Part shown: positions 41,885 to 50,078 of the stretch, in pieces
Numbering within the stretch: position 1 is the stretch's first letter
Layout: every line of letters begins with the position of its first letter
Assembly: GCA_046349435.1 (NCBI GenBank)
Contig: JAXMCI010000005.1
Span: 62,001-126,000, forward strand
DNA: 64,000 nt
Reading direction: 5' to 3'
DNA from: JAXMCI01 sp046349435
GTDB taxonomy: Bacteria > Pseudomonadota > Alphaproteobacteria > Dongiales > Dongiaceae
Program-made: the position numbers and the translations under genes
Notes under the pieces: model-generated
Seen by the model: the letters and a program-made list of their open reading frames with translations, nothing else
Told to the model about the DNA's origin: nothing
Database searches by the model: none

Positions 41885-42475
41885 TCATGAGGGCGATCGC
41901 CCTCCTGGCGCCAGACCGCCGGCGACCGCCTGCAGCTCGGCTTCCGCCGCCGCGATCACCGCGGCGGGCGTCCCGGCCTGCCACGAGGCCCCGTCGAACG
42001 ACGCGCCGTCGAGCCAGGCCCATTGCGACGGCCCGAAGGCGCTGACGATCGCCGCCAGGCGCCGGCCGGGCGGCAGCCGGTCCGCCGCATGGGCCGTCGC
42101 GTCGAGCAGGGCGGCGATCGCGGCGAAGGTTTCGGCGATGTCGGCGCGGTTGCCTCCGGCGTCCATGTAGGCGCCGCCCCAGGGGCGCTGGACCAGCAGC
42201 AGCAGGGCCGGGGTGGAGAGGTAGTAGTGCACGGCCCAGGAGTTGACGCCGTGGCCGTCGAAGCCGAGCAGCAGGGACTCCTCCGGTTCCGCCGCCGCCT
42301 CGAGATGCGCGGCGATGTCGTAGAGCGGCGCCGCCGGGCGGCGCGTTCCGAAGGTTTCCCGGTCGAGCCGCCGCAGCTGCCCGGCGAGCGGCACGGGCAG
42401 CGGCGGCACCGGCAGGGCCTCGGCGGCGAAGACGCCGCGGACGGCATCGATGACGGAGGACGCCCCGGCGCTCAT
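41885..42475 (-). CDS. unknown protein coupled to a probable type III effector
   Basis: A 196-residue acidic soluble protein with no recognised family. Visible features are SLLLGFDGHGVNSWAVHYYL, a hydrophobic strand (PALLLLVQRPWGGAYMD) and an Ala-rich helical C-terminus. Its ATG overlaps the stop of the kinase-like gene as ATGA, so it is made together with that protein and could be a regulator, second chaperone or protective partner; that role is inferred only from coupling. Confidence 0.6.
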   Translation of the reverse strand: MSAGASSVIDAVRGVFAAEALPVPPLPVPLAGQLRRLDRETFGTRRPAAPLYDIAAHLEAAAEPEESLLLGFDGHGVNSWAVHYYLSTPALLLLVQRPWGGAYMDAGGNRADIAETFAAIAALLDATAHAADRLPPGRRLAAIVSAFGPSQWAWLDGASFDGASWQAGTPAAVIAAAEAELQAVAGGLAPGGRSPS

Positions 42476-44685
42476 TGCCCGGGCCTGCGGGCGCCGAACG
42501 GCGCGACCGACTGCAGGTAGCCGGGCGAGAGGTCGCGCGCGAGATAGCTGCTGCGCAGATAGCCGGGGTCGGTGAGCGGCGTCGAAATCTCCGGGTATCC
42601 GGCCAGGCGATCGAGATGGCGCATGGTGTTGTCGATCTCGGCCTGCAGTCCCGGCTCGTGCCCGGACCGCACATGCGCTTCGAACACGGGAGTCAGCGCC
42701 GGCCCGACGTCCCGCCGCGGCAGCTCGGCCCGGATCTGCGGCTCGAGCCTGGCCCGCAGCTGCTGCTCGACCCGGTCCCGCCGTTCGGCCTGGGGCAGGC
42801 GGAGGAGCGCGGGAACGTCGGAAACCCGCCGCTCGAGGACGTCCAGGCTCTCCATCGCATCGTCGTCCAGCTCCAGCCGGGGATCGCTCCTCATCCCCTC
42901 CCGGCCGAGGCCGAGCAGGGGCGGCACATGGGGCCCCCATTCGCGCACCGTGACGGCGTCCGAGACCCCGGCCTTGACGACCTGCACCCGGCGCATCGTG
43001 GCATCGATCTCTGCCTCGGTCAGCAGTCCCTCGAGGCTGGCCCGCAGCCCGTCCTCGTCCAGGCTCTCGATCGCCTCGCGCATCCTCGCGTCGATCACCG
43101 GCGGCAGCGACACGCCCCAGGCGAACTCCTTCCGCTCCTGGCGCGCCTTCACGTCGAACAGCCGGTCCGCCTCCCCGGCGCGCTGCGGCCGGCGCGGCAC
43201 CAGCTGCTCGGGGTCCGTCGTCCTGCTGCCGAAGCACTCGTCATTGTCGATCCCCTTCACGCCGCGCACGGCGCCGGTCGCGTCGCGGTCGATGAAGTAG
43301 TTCGCGCCGTGGCGGTCCGCCTGGCCGGTGATGGCGTCGAGCAGCTGCAGCCGCACCAGCGATTCCTGCAGCCGCGGGTCGTCCCGCAGCCGGCCCAGCG
43401 CCTCGTCCCGCTCGCGTTCCGGCAGCCTGGACGCCTCGACCACCAGGTCGCGGGCAGACCGTCCCGGCGCCCGGTCCATGACGAGGCACGGGGTGGCGAC
43501 GGGCGTGCCGGTCGAGCGATCCAGGATCTCGTGCATGCCGAGGTCGACATCGACGACGAGGTCGCTCCAGCCGAGCGCTTCGGCGACCAGCATCGTCGCC
43601 TTGTTCCGCTGCGCGTAGCCCGGGTTCGTCGGATCGATGCCGATGGCGCTCGCGACGGAAAGAAGGGCGCGCCCCTCGGCCGTCCGCCGCTCGGCCGAGA
43701 GCATCGGCTTCACGAGCTTGTCGACGCTCCTGCCGTCGACCTCGTATGTCGCCTCGTAGATCAGGTTCGCCGCGCCGCCGCCGATCCTTTCCAGATCGCC
43801 GGCATTGTCGTCGGAGTAGCGCAGGTCGGAGATCGCTTCCCGGATCCAGGGATGGGTGGGCCGCAGCCCGCATCCGGCGAAGAGCTCGGGCAGCGGGCTC
43901 GACGGCGGGCGTGGCGGCACCGGACCGGGCGGCGGCTCGTCGTCATCGGAGTCGAGCTCCGGGGCTTCGGGCCCGACCTCGTCTGCGACCTCGCCGGCGC
44001 GCTCCTCCGGCCGATCGGGCCGGTCGGCGCGCATCGAGGGCGCTCCGTCGCGCGGCGACGCATCGCGTTCCGGGGGCGGATCGGGCGGGGGCCCCATCAG
44101 CGCCCGCGCGCGCTCCAGGGCGTGGCCTTCCAGCTGGTCCGGGGTCACCAGCTCGCCCGCCTCGCTCTTCTGCGCCACGAAGTCGTGCAGCTCGTTCCGC
44201 AGCGCCTGCCGGTGATCTTCCCACCGCGCGCCCTCGATCCTGCGGCCAACCTCCTTGAGGCAGGTCTCCAGCCGGCCGCCGCTCGCGACGAAGGCTTCGA
44301 GTCGGCACGTGTTGGCCTGCCGGCACTCCGCCGCGATCCGGTCGGCGGCGTCGAGCACGCGGCGCACCCGCGCGGTGGTGAGGGGGTTGGTCGCCCGGCG
44401 GAACGAGTCGGCCGCGCCGGGCTGCTGCCGCCTGAACCAGCTGGTCTCCTTGGCCGCCTGCTCGATGGCCCGGCGCGCGACCTCGGGGCCGTAGCTCTTC
44501 TCGAGCGCCTGCGCGAAGGCCTGGCGGGCCTCGCTGTTCACCTGGCCCTCGGCCCGGGAATAGCAGCGGCGGCCGAGGAAGCCGAGCGGGGCCGCCTTGA
44601 CGTCGCCGTCGACGACGCCGAACCGATGGTTCTCCAGATCGGGGCGGTAGCCGCCGGTCCGGAACAGGCTGATCGCGTCGACCAT
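42472..44685 (-). CDS. probable type III secreted effector with atypical kinase domain
   Basis: A 737-residue protein with no signal peptide or membrane helix. Residues 1-195 are mainly helical; 196-268 are a Pro/Asp/Glu-rich linker. Residues about 270-500 show a kinase-like order: Gly-rich loop RIGGGAANLIYEA (300-312), Lys323/Lys326 in DKLVKPM, hinge LVMDRAPG (401-408), catalytic loop ADRHGANYF (456-464) and metal site GIDNDECFG (478-486). Residues 500-737 are helical. The DRHxxN plus IDND pattern recalls PI3/4-kinase- and HipA-like folds rather than eukaryote-like Ser/Thr kinases. The gene sits 14 bases after a CesT-type chaperone gene, the usual effector arrangement. Targets are unknown, and no type III apparatus is encoded in the window. 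Confidence 0.72.
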   Translation of the reverse strand: MVDAISLFRTGGYRPDLENHRFGVVDGDVKAAPLGFLGRRCYSRAEGQVNSEARQAFAQALEKSYGPEVARRAIEQAAKETSWFRRQQPGAADSFRRATNPLTTARVRRVLDAADRIAAECRQANTCRLEAFVASGGRLETCLKEVGRRIEGARWEDHRQALRNELHDFVAQKSEAGELVTPDQLEGHALERARALMGPPPDPPPERDASPRDGAPSMRADRPDRPEERAGEVADEVGPEAPELDSDDDEPPPGPVPPRPPSSPLPELFAGCGLRPTHPWIREAISDLRYSDDNAGDLERIGGGAANLIYEATYEVDGRSVDKLVKPMLSAERRTAEGRALLSVASAIGIDPTNPGYAQRNKATMLVAEALGWSDLVVDVDLGMHEILDRSTGTPVATPCLVMDRAPGRSARDLVVEASRLPERERDEALGRLRDDPRLQESLVRLQLLDAITGQADRHGANYFIDRDATGAVRGVKGIDNDECFGSRTTDPEQLVPRRPQRAGEADRLFDVKARQERKEFAWGVSLPPVIDARMREAIESLDEDGLRASLEGLLTEAEIDATMRRVQVVKAGVSDAVTVREWGPHVPPLLGLGREGMRSDPRLELDDDAMESLDVLERRVSDVPALLRLPQAERRDRVEQQLRARLEPQIRAELPRRDVGPALTPVFEAHVRSGHEPGLQAEIDNTMRHLDRLAGYPEISTPLTDPGYLRSSYLARDLSPGYLQSVAPFGARRPGQ

Positions 44686-44699
44686 CGCCGGCCCTGGCC

Positions 44700-45164
44700 T
44701 CAGGCCCGCAGCATGCCGGGCAGAGGCGGGCTCGGCGGCTGCGTCCCGGCTTCCTCCGGCGGCGCGGCCAGCGCCGCGAGCCGCGTCGCCCAGGCCTCGG
44801 CCGTCTCGACGAATCCCTCGAGCAGGCGGCGGAACGCGGGCGTGTCGAGCACCCGCATCGGCTCCCGGGCCTGCAGGTAGACGGCCCCCTCCGCCGGCTC
44901 GAAGGCGAAGGTCGCGCCGCCGCTGCGGATCCAGAAGAGGTTGGCGGAGAGCAGCTCGATGCACGCCGCGGCCCGCAGCGGCTCCGGCAGGACGGCGAGC
45001 CGCGTGAACAGCAGCAGCTCGTCGCGCTCGGGCTCGTGCTGCAGCGTGACCAGGACCTCGCCGATCCCGATCATGCAATAGCCCTGGTGGTCCGGCGCGA
45101 GGTCGGGAATCCCGACGCTGTCGCCGAGGTCGAGCAGCAGTCCGGCCAACGTATCGGACGACAT
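44700..45164 (-). CDS. CesT-family type III secretion chaperone
   Basis: A 154-residue small acidic protein with the class I type III chaperone pattern. An N-terminal helix (LAGLLLDLGDSVGIPDL) leads into strands around GYCMIGIGEVLVTLQHEPE. Then come LLLFTRLAVLP, the helix IELLSANLFWIRSGGATFAF and a C-terminal helix (LLEGFVETAEAWATRL). Such dimers bind the N-terminal part of one effector and deliver it to the secretion ATPase. GGAGAAGG precedes ATG 45164; longer readings add only Arg-rich sequence. It directly precedes its presumed effector. Confidence 0.85.
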   Translation of the reverse strand: MSSDTLAGLLLDLGDSVGIPDLAPDHQGYCMIGIGEVLVTLQHEPERDELLLFTRLAVLPEPLRAAACIELLSANLFWIRSGGATFAFEPAEGAVYLQAREPMRVLDTPAFRRLLEGFVETAEAWATRLAALAAPPEEAGTQPPSPPLPGMLRA

Positions 45165-45252
45165 CCGGCGCCTTCTCCCGCCCAAGCGCGTCTTGCGGCC
45201 CAGTCTGCACGCCGCCGACCGGCGCGGCAACACGCGCGCGGGTGGCGGCCCG

Positions 45253-45473
45253 CTACGGCGTCGGCGCGTCGGCCCGGATCAGCCCCTCGGCCTTGAGCTC
45301 GGCCCACAGGGCCGGTGTGGCCAGGATGCCCGAGGCGAAGACCGCGCCGATGACGACGGCGACGCCGCGCGCGGCGCAGCGCGGCAGGTCCTCGTCGAGC
45401 GCGCTCTGGTCGGCCAGCGTGTAGGGCAGCGCCAGCAGGAAGAAGTCGACGTGGCCCTTGTCGAGCACCTCGG
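45253..45473 (-). pseudogene. aldo/keto reductase fragment (C-terminal part)
   Basis: About 73 codons read VLDKGHVDFFLLALPYTLADQ-like sequence, then LDEDLPRCAARGVAVVIGAV and FASGILATP. This matches the middle of D-threo-aldose/L-fucose dehydrogenase-type aldo-keto reductases. No start and no cofactor-binding C-terminus follow; the frame stops at 45253. It is fused at about 45473, in a different frame, to a fragment of an unrelated gene. Confidence 0.7.
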
Positions 45474-45668
45474 GAACCGGCCGGCGCGGTCGCACTTGCC
45501 GTCCTTGAAGTGGGTCGCCTCCTCGCCCGGCGGCACGGCGAGCAGCCGGCGCCCGCCACCTGGGTCGAGCGGCCACAGCCCTGAGCGCATCCGCTCGCGC
45601 GGATCCCAGAGCGGCGACTCGCCGAAGCGGTCGGGCCCGGCGTGGAGGCACTCGATCACGACACTCAT
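45474..45668 (-). pseudogene. SMP-30/gluconolactonase fragment (N-terminal part)
   Basis: About 65 codons start MSVVIECLHAGPDRFGESPL, followed by WDPRE, and later read FKDGKCDRAGRF. Both are motifs of SMP-30/regucalcin sugar lactonases, but they lie much closer together than in the family, so an internal part is also missing. The sequence then joins the aldo/keto reductase fragment. A lactonase plus sugar dehydrogenase pair is usual in sugar-acid catabolism and fits the aldolase at 41034. Confidence 0.7.
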
Positions 45669-45722
45669 TCGCGGCCTCGGCGCTGCGATCGGGAATCGAC
45701 GGAGGTTAGGATCACCGTCCGC

Positions 45723-46992
45723 GGTAACGTCAAGACGTTTGTGTCAGCAGGAGAGGGTGCTGATGCCCTGGTTTCGGTTTTCGTGACTGAAGACGGCGAA
45801 GAGGATGCGATCCATGGAGGTTCGGTCTGAGAAGACGCCCATGGGTCTGGTTCGGCGCCTGACCTCTCGGAAGCGGCGCTCGATGGCGTTTGTGGTTCGA
45901 CGGCTCGTCGGCGGTCGAGGGATTTGTAGCACCAGCAGGTGAGGAGCTTGTCGAGGTCTGCATGCAGGCAGGCGACGGCGGCTGATAGTCTTGCTGCCAT
46001 TTGTTGGCGAAGCGGCGGGCAGCGGAACGGGCGAGCGGCAGGGTCCTGGCGTTCAGGATGGCGGAAGGCCGGTCTTGACGGCGGCCTGATCGGCACGGCG
46101 GACCTTGGCCAGCACGTTGCGGATCTTGTAGGCCCAGCAGCGCTGGACAGGGAACGCCCGGCAGGGCGGTCGGCAAGGCTGCGCGCAGCCCGCTGCCGCC
46201 GTCGATGCAGACCATCTCGAGACCCTTGAGGCCGAGGCCACGCCCGATCAGATCACCGAGGAAGCGCTCCCATTCGGCAGCGCTTTCGCTGTGCGCCAGG
46301 CGGAAGTCGATGATCTCCTTCGCCATCGGGACGCAGCCCCAGGGCGACCAGCACCGGCCGGCGGATCGCGCCGGCGCCGGTCCGCCGCGCCAGCACCACG
46401 CCGTCCAGCATCAGCACCGTGTAGCGGCTACGCAGCGGCCGGGCGTGGAACGCCGCCACCACGGCGTCGAGCTGTTCGCCACCGTGCTCACCGTCGCCGG
46501 GCTGATCGGCCGTCCCAGGATCGGCAGCAGCGCCTCGCTCACCTTGCGCACCGACAGCCCGAGAACGAAGCAGGACAGGATCATGCGATCGACCTGCTCG
46601 GGACGCCGCGCATAGGCCCGCACCACCTCGATCGGCGCGTACCGTCGCGTCCGGGGTACCAAAAGCTCGATATCCCCCGCTGGTCAGCAGATGGCGCGGA
46701 TACGACCCGTTGCGCCGGTCCGCCTCGCCCTGGGCGGCCATCCGGTCAAGATGCGCGTCAATCGACCCTGCCATCTGACCCCGCAGGATGTCGCAAAGCG
46801 CATCCCGACCCAGCGGCCGGTAGCTCTCGCCCCATTCCAGCCCCTGACCCTGCATGCCCTTCACCACCTCGAACGCAAACGGTAGGCTTCTGATCGTCAC
46901 AGCTCGTGGCATTGGGGGTGCTCCATCGTGCGGGCTTCAGCAATCCGCGGAGTACCCCTCCTCACCACCTGACACAAAATCTCGTACGTCAC
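45723..46992 (-). mobile_element. decayed IS256-family insertion sequence with direct repeats
   Basis: A 1270-base element holding a broken mutator-type transposase. Terminal inverted sequences are visible: 45727-45747 against 46969-46989 reverse-complemented match at 14 of 21 positions, including ACGT and TTTGTGTCAG. It is flanked by an exact 11-base direct repeat TCACCGTCCGC at 45712-45722 and 46993-47003. IS256-family elements normally duplicate 8-9 bases, so part of the repeat may be chance or the true ends may differ by a few bases. Confidence 0.8.
45744..46912 (-). pseudogene. IS256-family transposase, multiple frameshifts
   Basis: The protein can be followed only by switching frames. 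The N-terminal fragment from 46912 has GRDALCDILRGQMAGSIDAH. It continues with EVVRAYARRPEQVDRMILSC in another frame, VLMLDGVVLARR (first catalytic Asp), EMVCIDGGSGLRAALP (second Asp) and finally NAIERRFREVRRRTRPMGVF (catalytic Glu), then RTSMDRILFAVFSHENRNQG. At least five frame changes are needed, so no active transposase is made. Confidence 0.85.
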
Positions 46993-47010
46993 TCACCGTC
47001 CGCTGCGCGG

Positions 47011-47040
47011 TTGCCAGAGGCTCGTTCCCTGGCGTATCTT
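47011..47040 (+). promoter_or_regulatory. possible sigma-70 promoter for the DUF4157 gene
   Basis: TTGCCA (47011-47016) and TATCTT (47035-47040) are 18 bases apart, about 75 bases before ATG 47114, just outside the insertion sequence. The match is moderate. Confidence 0.35.
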
Positions 47041-47113
47041 GGCCATGGCGCCGGGATCTCAATCCGGTGCCGAAACCGTCGGGTGGCTGGCGTCTCGACC
47101 AGAGGGAGGCAAC

Positions 47114-48226
47114 ATGCAGGCTCTCCTCGCCCACCAGCCGCGACGGCCGCGCCCGGCGCACCAGCGCCTGCGGCCGCACGGCACCGCGCCGGCCGTGCTG
47201 CCGCGGCAACCCTTCCTGCAGGCCAGGCTGGCCGTCTCCAGCCCGGGCGACGCCTTCGAGCAGGAGGCCGACCGGGTCGGCGACCAGGTCATGCGCATGC
47301 CGGCCTCCGCGGCGTGGACGCCCTGCAGCTGCGGCGGCAGCTGCCCCCGCTGCAAGGGGCAGGCCAAGGCGCCGGAAGCGCTGCCGGTGAGCCGCGTCGC
47401 CGGCACAGTGCCGGCGAGCCCGGCGGTCGCGAGCGAGGCGGCCGGCGCGGATCTGTCCGCCGTCGTGGCGCAGGGCACCGGCCGCGGCGGGACGCCGCTC
47501 GATCGCGAGACGCGGGCCTTCATGGAGCCGCGCTTCGGGCGCGACCTCGGCCATGTCCGGGTCCATGCCGACGACGGCGCCGCGCGCTCGGCGCGGGCCA
47601 TCAACGCCGTCGCCTACACGGTCGGCAGCAACATCGTCTTCGGCGCCGGCCGCTACGCCCCGCACAGCGCCGAGGGGCGCCGCCTGCTGGCGCACGAGCT
47701 GACCCACACCATCCAGCAGGGCGAGGGCGATCCCGCCCTGGTCGGCCGCGCCGCGCTGCCCGGGATCAGCGGCGGCGCCGCCGGCCTGGTGCAGCGGGTC
47801 GGCGAGTGCGACGGCAAGCCCTTTCGCCGGTGCAGCGGCAGCTGCGTTCCCGCCGACGGGCGCGGCACCGGCTTCTGCGCCTGGGGCGGCTCGATCGCGG
47901 TCGGCTGCGTGTGCTACCGGCGCGACCAGCCGATGCTGCGCGAGGCACAGCAGATCCTGTTCAACCTGATCATCGCCGCGCTGATCGTCGCCGGCATCGT
48001 CGTCGCGGTTGCCGCCATCGCGGCGATCATCGCCTGCCTGTCCGGTCCCTGCGAGGTCGCCGCCCTGATCGCAGCGCTGGGCTTCGCCGGCGCGATGATC
48101 GTGATGGGCATCATCAACGGCGGCGGGGGCGGCGGTGCCTCGACCGGCGGCGCCGGGCCGACCATGGCCGGCGGCGGCGATGCGGGCGGCGGCGGCGATG
48201 CGGGCGGGGCCAGCGCGCCGGCCTGA
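47114..48226 (+). CDS. DUF4157 (eCIS core) protein with C-terminal membrane region
   Basis: A 370-residue protein. The eCIS-core domain (about residues 135-220) has PLDRETRAFMEPRFGRDLGH, VRVHADDGAA, FGAGRYAPHS and the HExxH-like LLAHELTHTIQQ. A short Cys-rich knot precedes it (CSCGGSCPRCKG) and another follows (about 240-275). The C-terminal third is strongly hydrophobic (two or three membrane helices) and ends Gly/Ala-rich. DUF4157 proteins are common among cargo of extracellular contractile injection systems and other exported toxins. GAGGGAGG before ATG 47114 decides the start. No contractile structural gene is present. Confidence 0.82.
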   Translation: MQALLAHQPRRPRPAHQRLRPHGTAPAVLPRQPFLQARLAVSSPGDAFEQEADRVGDQVMRMPASAAWTPCSCGGSCPRCKGQAKAPEALPVSRVAGTVPASPAVASEAAGADLSAVVAQGTGRGGTPLDRETRAFMEPRFGRDLGHVRVHADDGAARSARAINAVAYTVGSNIVFGAGRYAPHSAEGRRLLAHELTHTIQQGEGDPALVGRAALPGISGGAAGLVQRVGECDGKPFRRCSGSCVPADGRGTGFCAWGGSIAVGCVCYRRDQPMLREAQQILFNLIIAALIVAGIVVAVAAIAAIIACLSGPCEVAALIAALGFAGAMIVMGIINGGGGGGASTGGAGPTMAGGGDAGGGGDAGGASAPA

Positions 48227-48235
48227 CGCCCGGGC

Positions 48236-49078
48236 ATGGCTGCGGCGGGTCCCGTGAAGCCGCCGATCGGGCCTGCCACCCGGCTCTGCATGTCGCTCGC
48301 CGGGCGGCCGGGGACGTTCGGCTCGCGCTTTCACAACCGGCTCTACGAGCGGCTCGGCCTCGACTACCTCTACAAGGCCTTCACCACGAGCGACCTGCCG
48401 GCGGCGATCGGTGGCGTGCGGGCGCTGGGCATCCGCGGCTGCGCCATCTCCATGCCCTTCAAGGAAGCGGTGATCCCGCTGCTCGACCGGCTGGAGGCAT
48501 CCGCCGCGGCGATCGACAGCGTGAACACCGTCGTCAACGACGACGGGCGGCTGGCCGGCTTCAACACCGACTACAGTGCCGTCGTGGCGCTGCTCGGCCC
48601 CGCCGGCCTCGATCCGGCGACGCCTTTCCTGCTGCGCGGCTCGGGCGGCATGGCCAAGGCGGCGGCCGCGGCGCTGCGCGACGGCGGCCATCGCCGGGGG
48701 ACCGTCGTCGCCCGCAACGAGGCCGCCGGACGCCGCCTCGCCGCGCTTTACGGGTTCGCCTGGGCGCCCGGGCGCGACGGGCTCGCGGCGCCGCTGCTGG
48801 TCAATGCGACGCCGCTCGGCATGGCCGGCCCCGAGGCCGATGCGCTGGCCTTTCCCGAGGCGATGGTCGAGGCCGCGGCGCTGGTGGTCGACGTCGTCGC
48901 GCTGCCGGCCGACACGCCGCTGATGCGGGCCGCGGCGCGGGCCGGCCGGCCCCGCATCTCCGGCGCCGAGATCATCGTGCTGCAGGCGCTCGAGCAGTTC
49001 GTGCTCTATACCGGGGTCCGGCCGGAGCCGGCCGCGGTGGCGGAGGCCGCCGCCTTCGCGCGAGGAACCGGGGCGTGA
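48236..49078 (+). CDS. shikimate 5-dehydrogenase-like protein
   Basis: A 280-residue enzyme of the AroE superfamily, closest in pattern to the SdhL-type proteins such as Haemophilus HI0607. SLAGRPGTFGSRFHN binds substrate, SMPFKE holds the catalytic Lys, NTDYSA holds the Asp, LRGSGGMAKA is the cofactor loop, and NATPLGM follows. The variant SMPFK instead of NVTxPxK suggests a substrate other than shikimate or weaker shikimate activity. The ATG lies ten bases after the DUF4157 stop. Confidence 0.85.
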   Translation: MAAAGPVKPPIGPATRLCMSLAGRPGTFGSRFHNRLYERLGLDYLYKAFTTSDLPAAIGGVRALGIRGCAISMPFKEAVIPLLDRLEASAAAIDSVNTVVNDDGRLAGFNTDYSAVVALLGPAGLDPATPFLLRGSGGMAKAAAAALRDGGHRRGTVVARNEAAGRRLAALYGFAWAPGRDGLAAPLLVNATPLGMAGPEADALAFPEAMVEAAALVVDVVALPADTPLMRAAARAGRPRISGAEIIVLQALEQFVLYTGVRPEPAAVAEAAAFARGTGA

Positions 49079-49109
49079 TCCGGGCTATGATGGCCGCAAG
49101 GGGACGATC

Positions 49110-50078
49110 ATGCGGCTGGCGGCCATCACCATCCTGCGCGACGAGTGCGACGTGGCCGAGGCGTTCGTGCGTCATCACGCGGCCCTGCTCGACCGCCTCT
49201 ACCTGATCGACAACCGCAGCAGCGACGGCACCGCCGAGATCCTGCGCCGGCTCGCCGCCGAGGGGCTGCCGATCGTGCTCGGCCGGGATGCCGAGCTGCG
49301 CTACTACCAGGGCCGCATGACCACCGCGCTGATCGCCGCCGCGCAGGCCGACGGGCCCTGGGACTGCCTGCTGCCGCTCGACGCCGACGAGTTCCTGCAG
49401 CTCGAGGATCGCGGCGCGCTGGAGGCGGAGCTGGCGCGGCTGCCGCCGGCTGCCGCCGGCCTGCTGATGTCCGACCAGTACGCGCCGGCGGCGGACGACG
49501 ACGCGGCCGAGCCTGACCCGGTGCTGCGCATCCGCCACCGTGCCGCCGCGGTGCCGGCACAGCCGCCCCATCACGGCAAGATCGTCGTGACGGGAAGGCT
49601 GGCCGCCCTGCCGGAGATGACGGTCGGCGAGGGCAACCATCACCTGCTGCTCGCCGGCCGGCGCCTGCCGGAGCGGCGGCTCGCCGCCGCCCGGGTCGCC
49701 CATTTCCCCGTCCGCTCGGCCGAGCAGCTGGTCGCCAAGGTGGCGACCGCCCGGCTGGCCTGGCTCGCCCGCCACGACTACCGGCCGGCGCTCGGCGCCC
49801 ATGTCGCGCTGCTCTACGAGCGGCTGAAGGAAAATCCCGTCCCGGGGCCGGCCGACCTGCAGGACGCCGCCTTCGCCTATCTCGACAGCTATCTCGGGCC
49901 GGACCGCCGGCCCTACCGGCGGCGGCTGGTGCGCCAGCCGGCGATGCGCCGCGGTGGCCCGCTGCGCCACCTCGACCTCGCCCGGCCGCAGGCGCTGCCG
50001 CGCATCCTGGCGGTCGCCGAGGCGATGGCCCGGCAGCTGAGCCAGGCCGCACCGGCGCCCGCGGCCGCCGCCTCGTGA
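49110..50078 (+). CDS. GT2-type glycosyltransferase (PF13704-like)
   Basis: A 322-residue protein whose N-terminus LAAITILRDECDVAEAFVRH and IDNRSSDGTAEIL match the Glyco_tranf_2_4 family. LLPLDADEFLQLED carries the Asp-x-Asp metal site. The C-terminal half is helical with HFPVRSAEQLVAKV. Acceptor unknown. It opens a four-gene block joined by GTGA overlaps, so the products probably act together on one glycan. Confidence 0.87.
   Translation: MRLAAITILRDECDVAEAFVRHHAALLDRLYLIDNRSSDGTAEILRRLAAEGLPIVLGRDAELRYYQGRMTTALIAAAQADGPWDCLLPLDADEFLQLEDRGALEAELARLPPAAAGLLMSDQYAPAADDDAAEPDPVLRIRHRAAAVPAQPPHHGKIVVTGRLAALPEMTVGEGNHHLLLAGRRLPERRLAAARVAHFPVRSAEQLVAKVATARLAWLARHDYRPALGAHVALLYERLKENPVPGPADLQDAAFAYLDSYLGPDRRPYRRRLVRQPAMRRGGPLRHLDLARPQALPRILAVAEAMARQLSQAAPAPAAAAS

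Noticed and set aside
45165..45250. A tts-box, PIP-box or hrp-box promoter for the chaperone-effector unit
   Set aside because: No stretch resembling these elements was seen upstream of the chaperone start.
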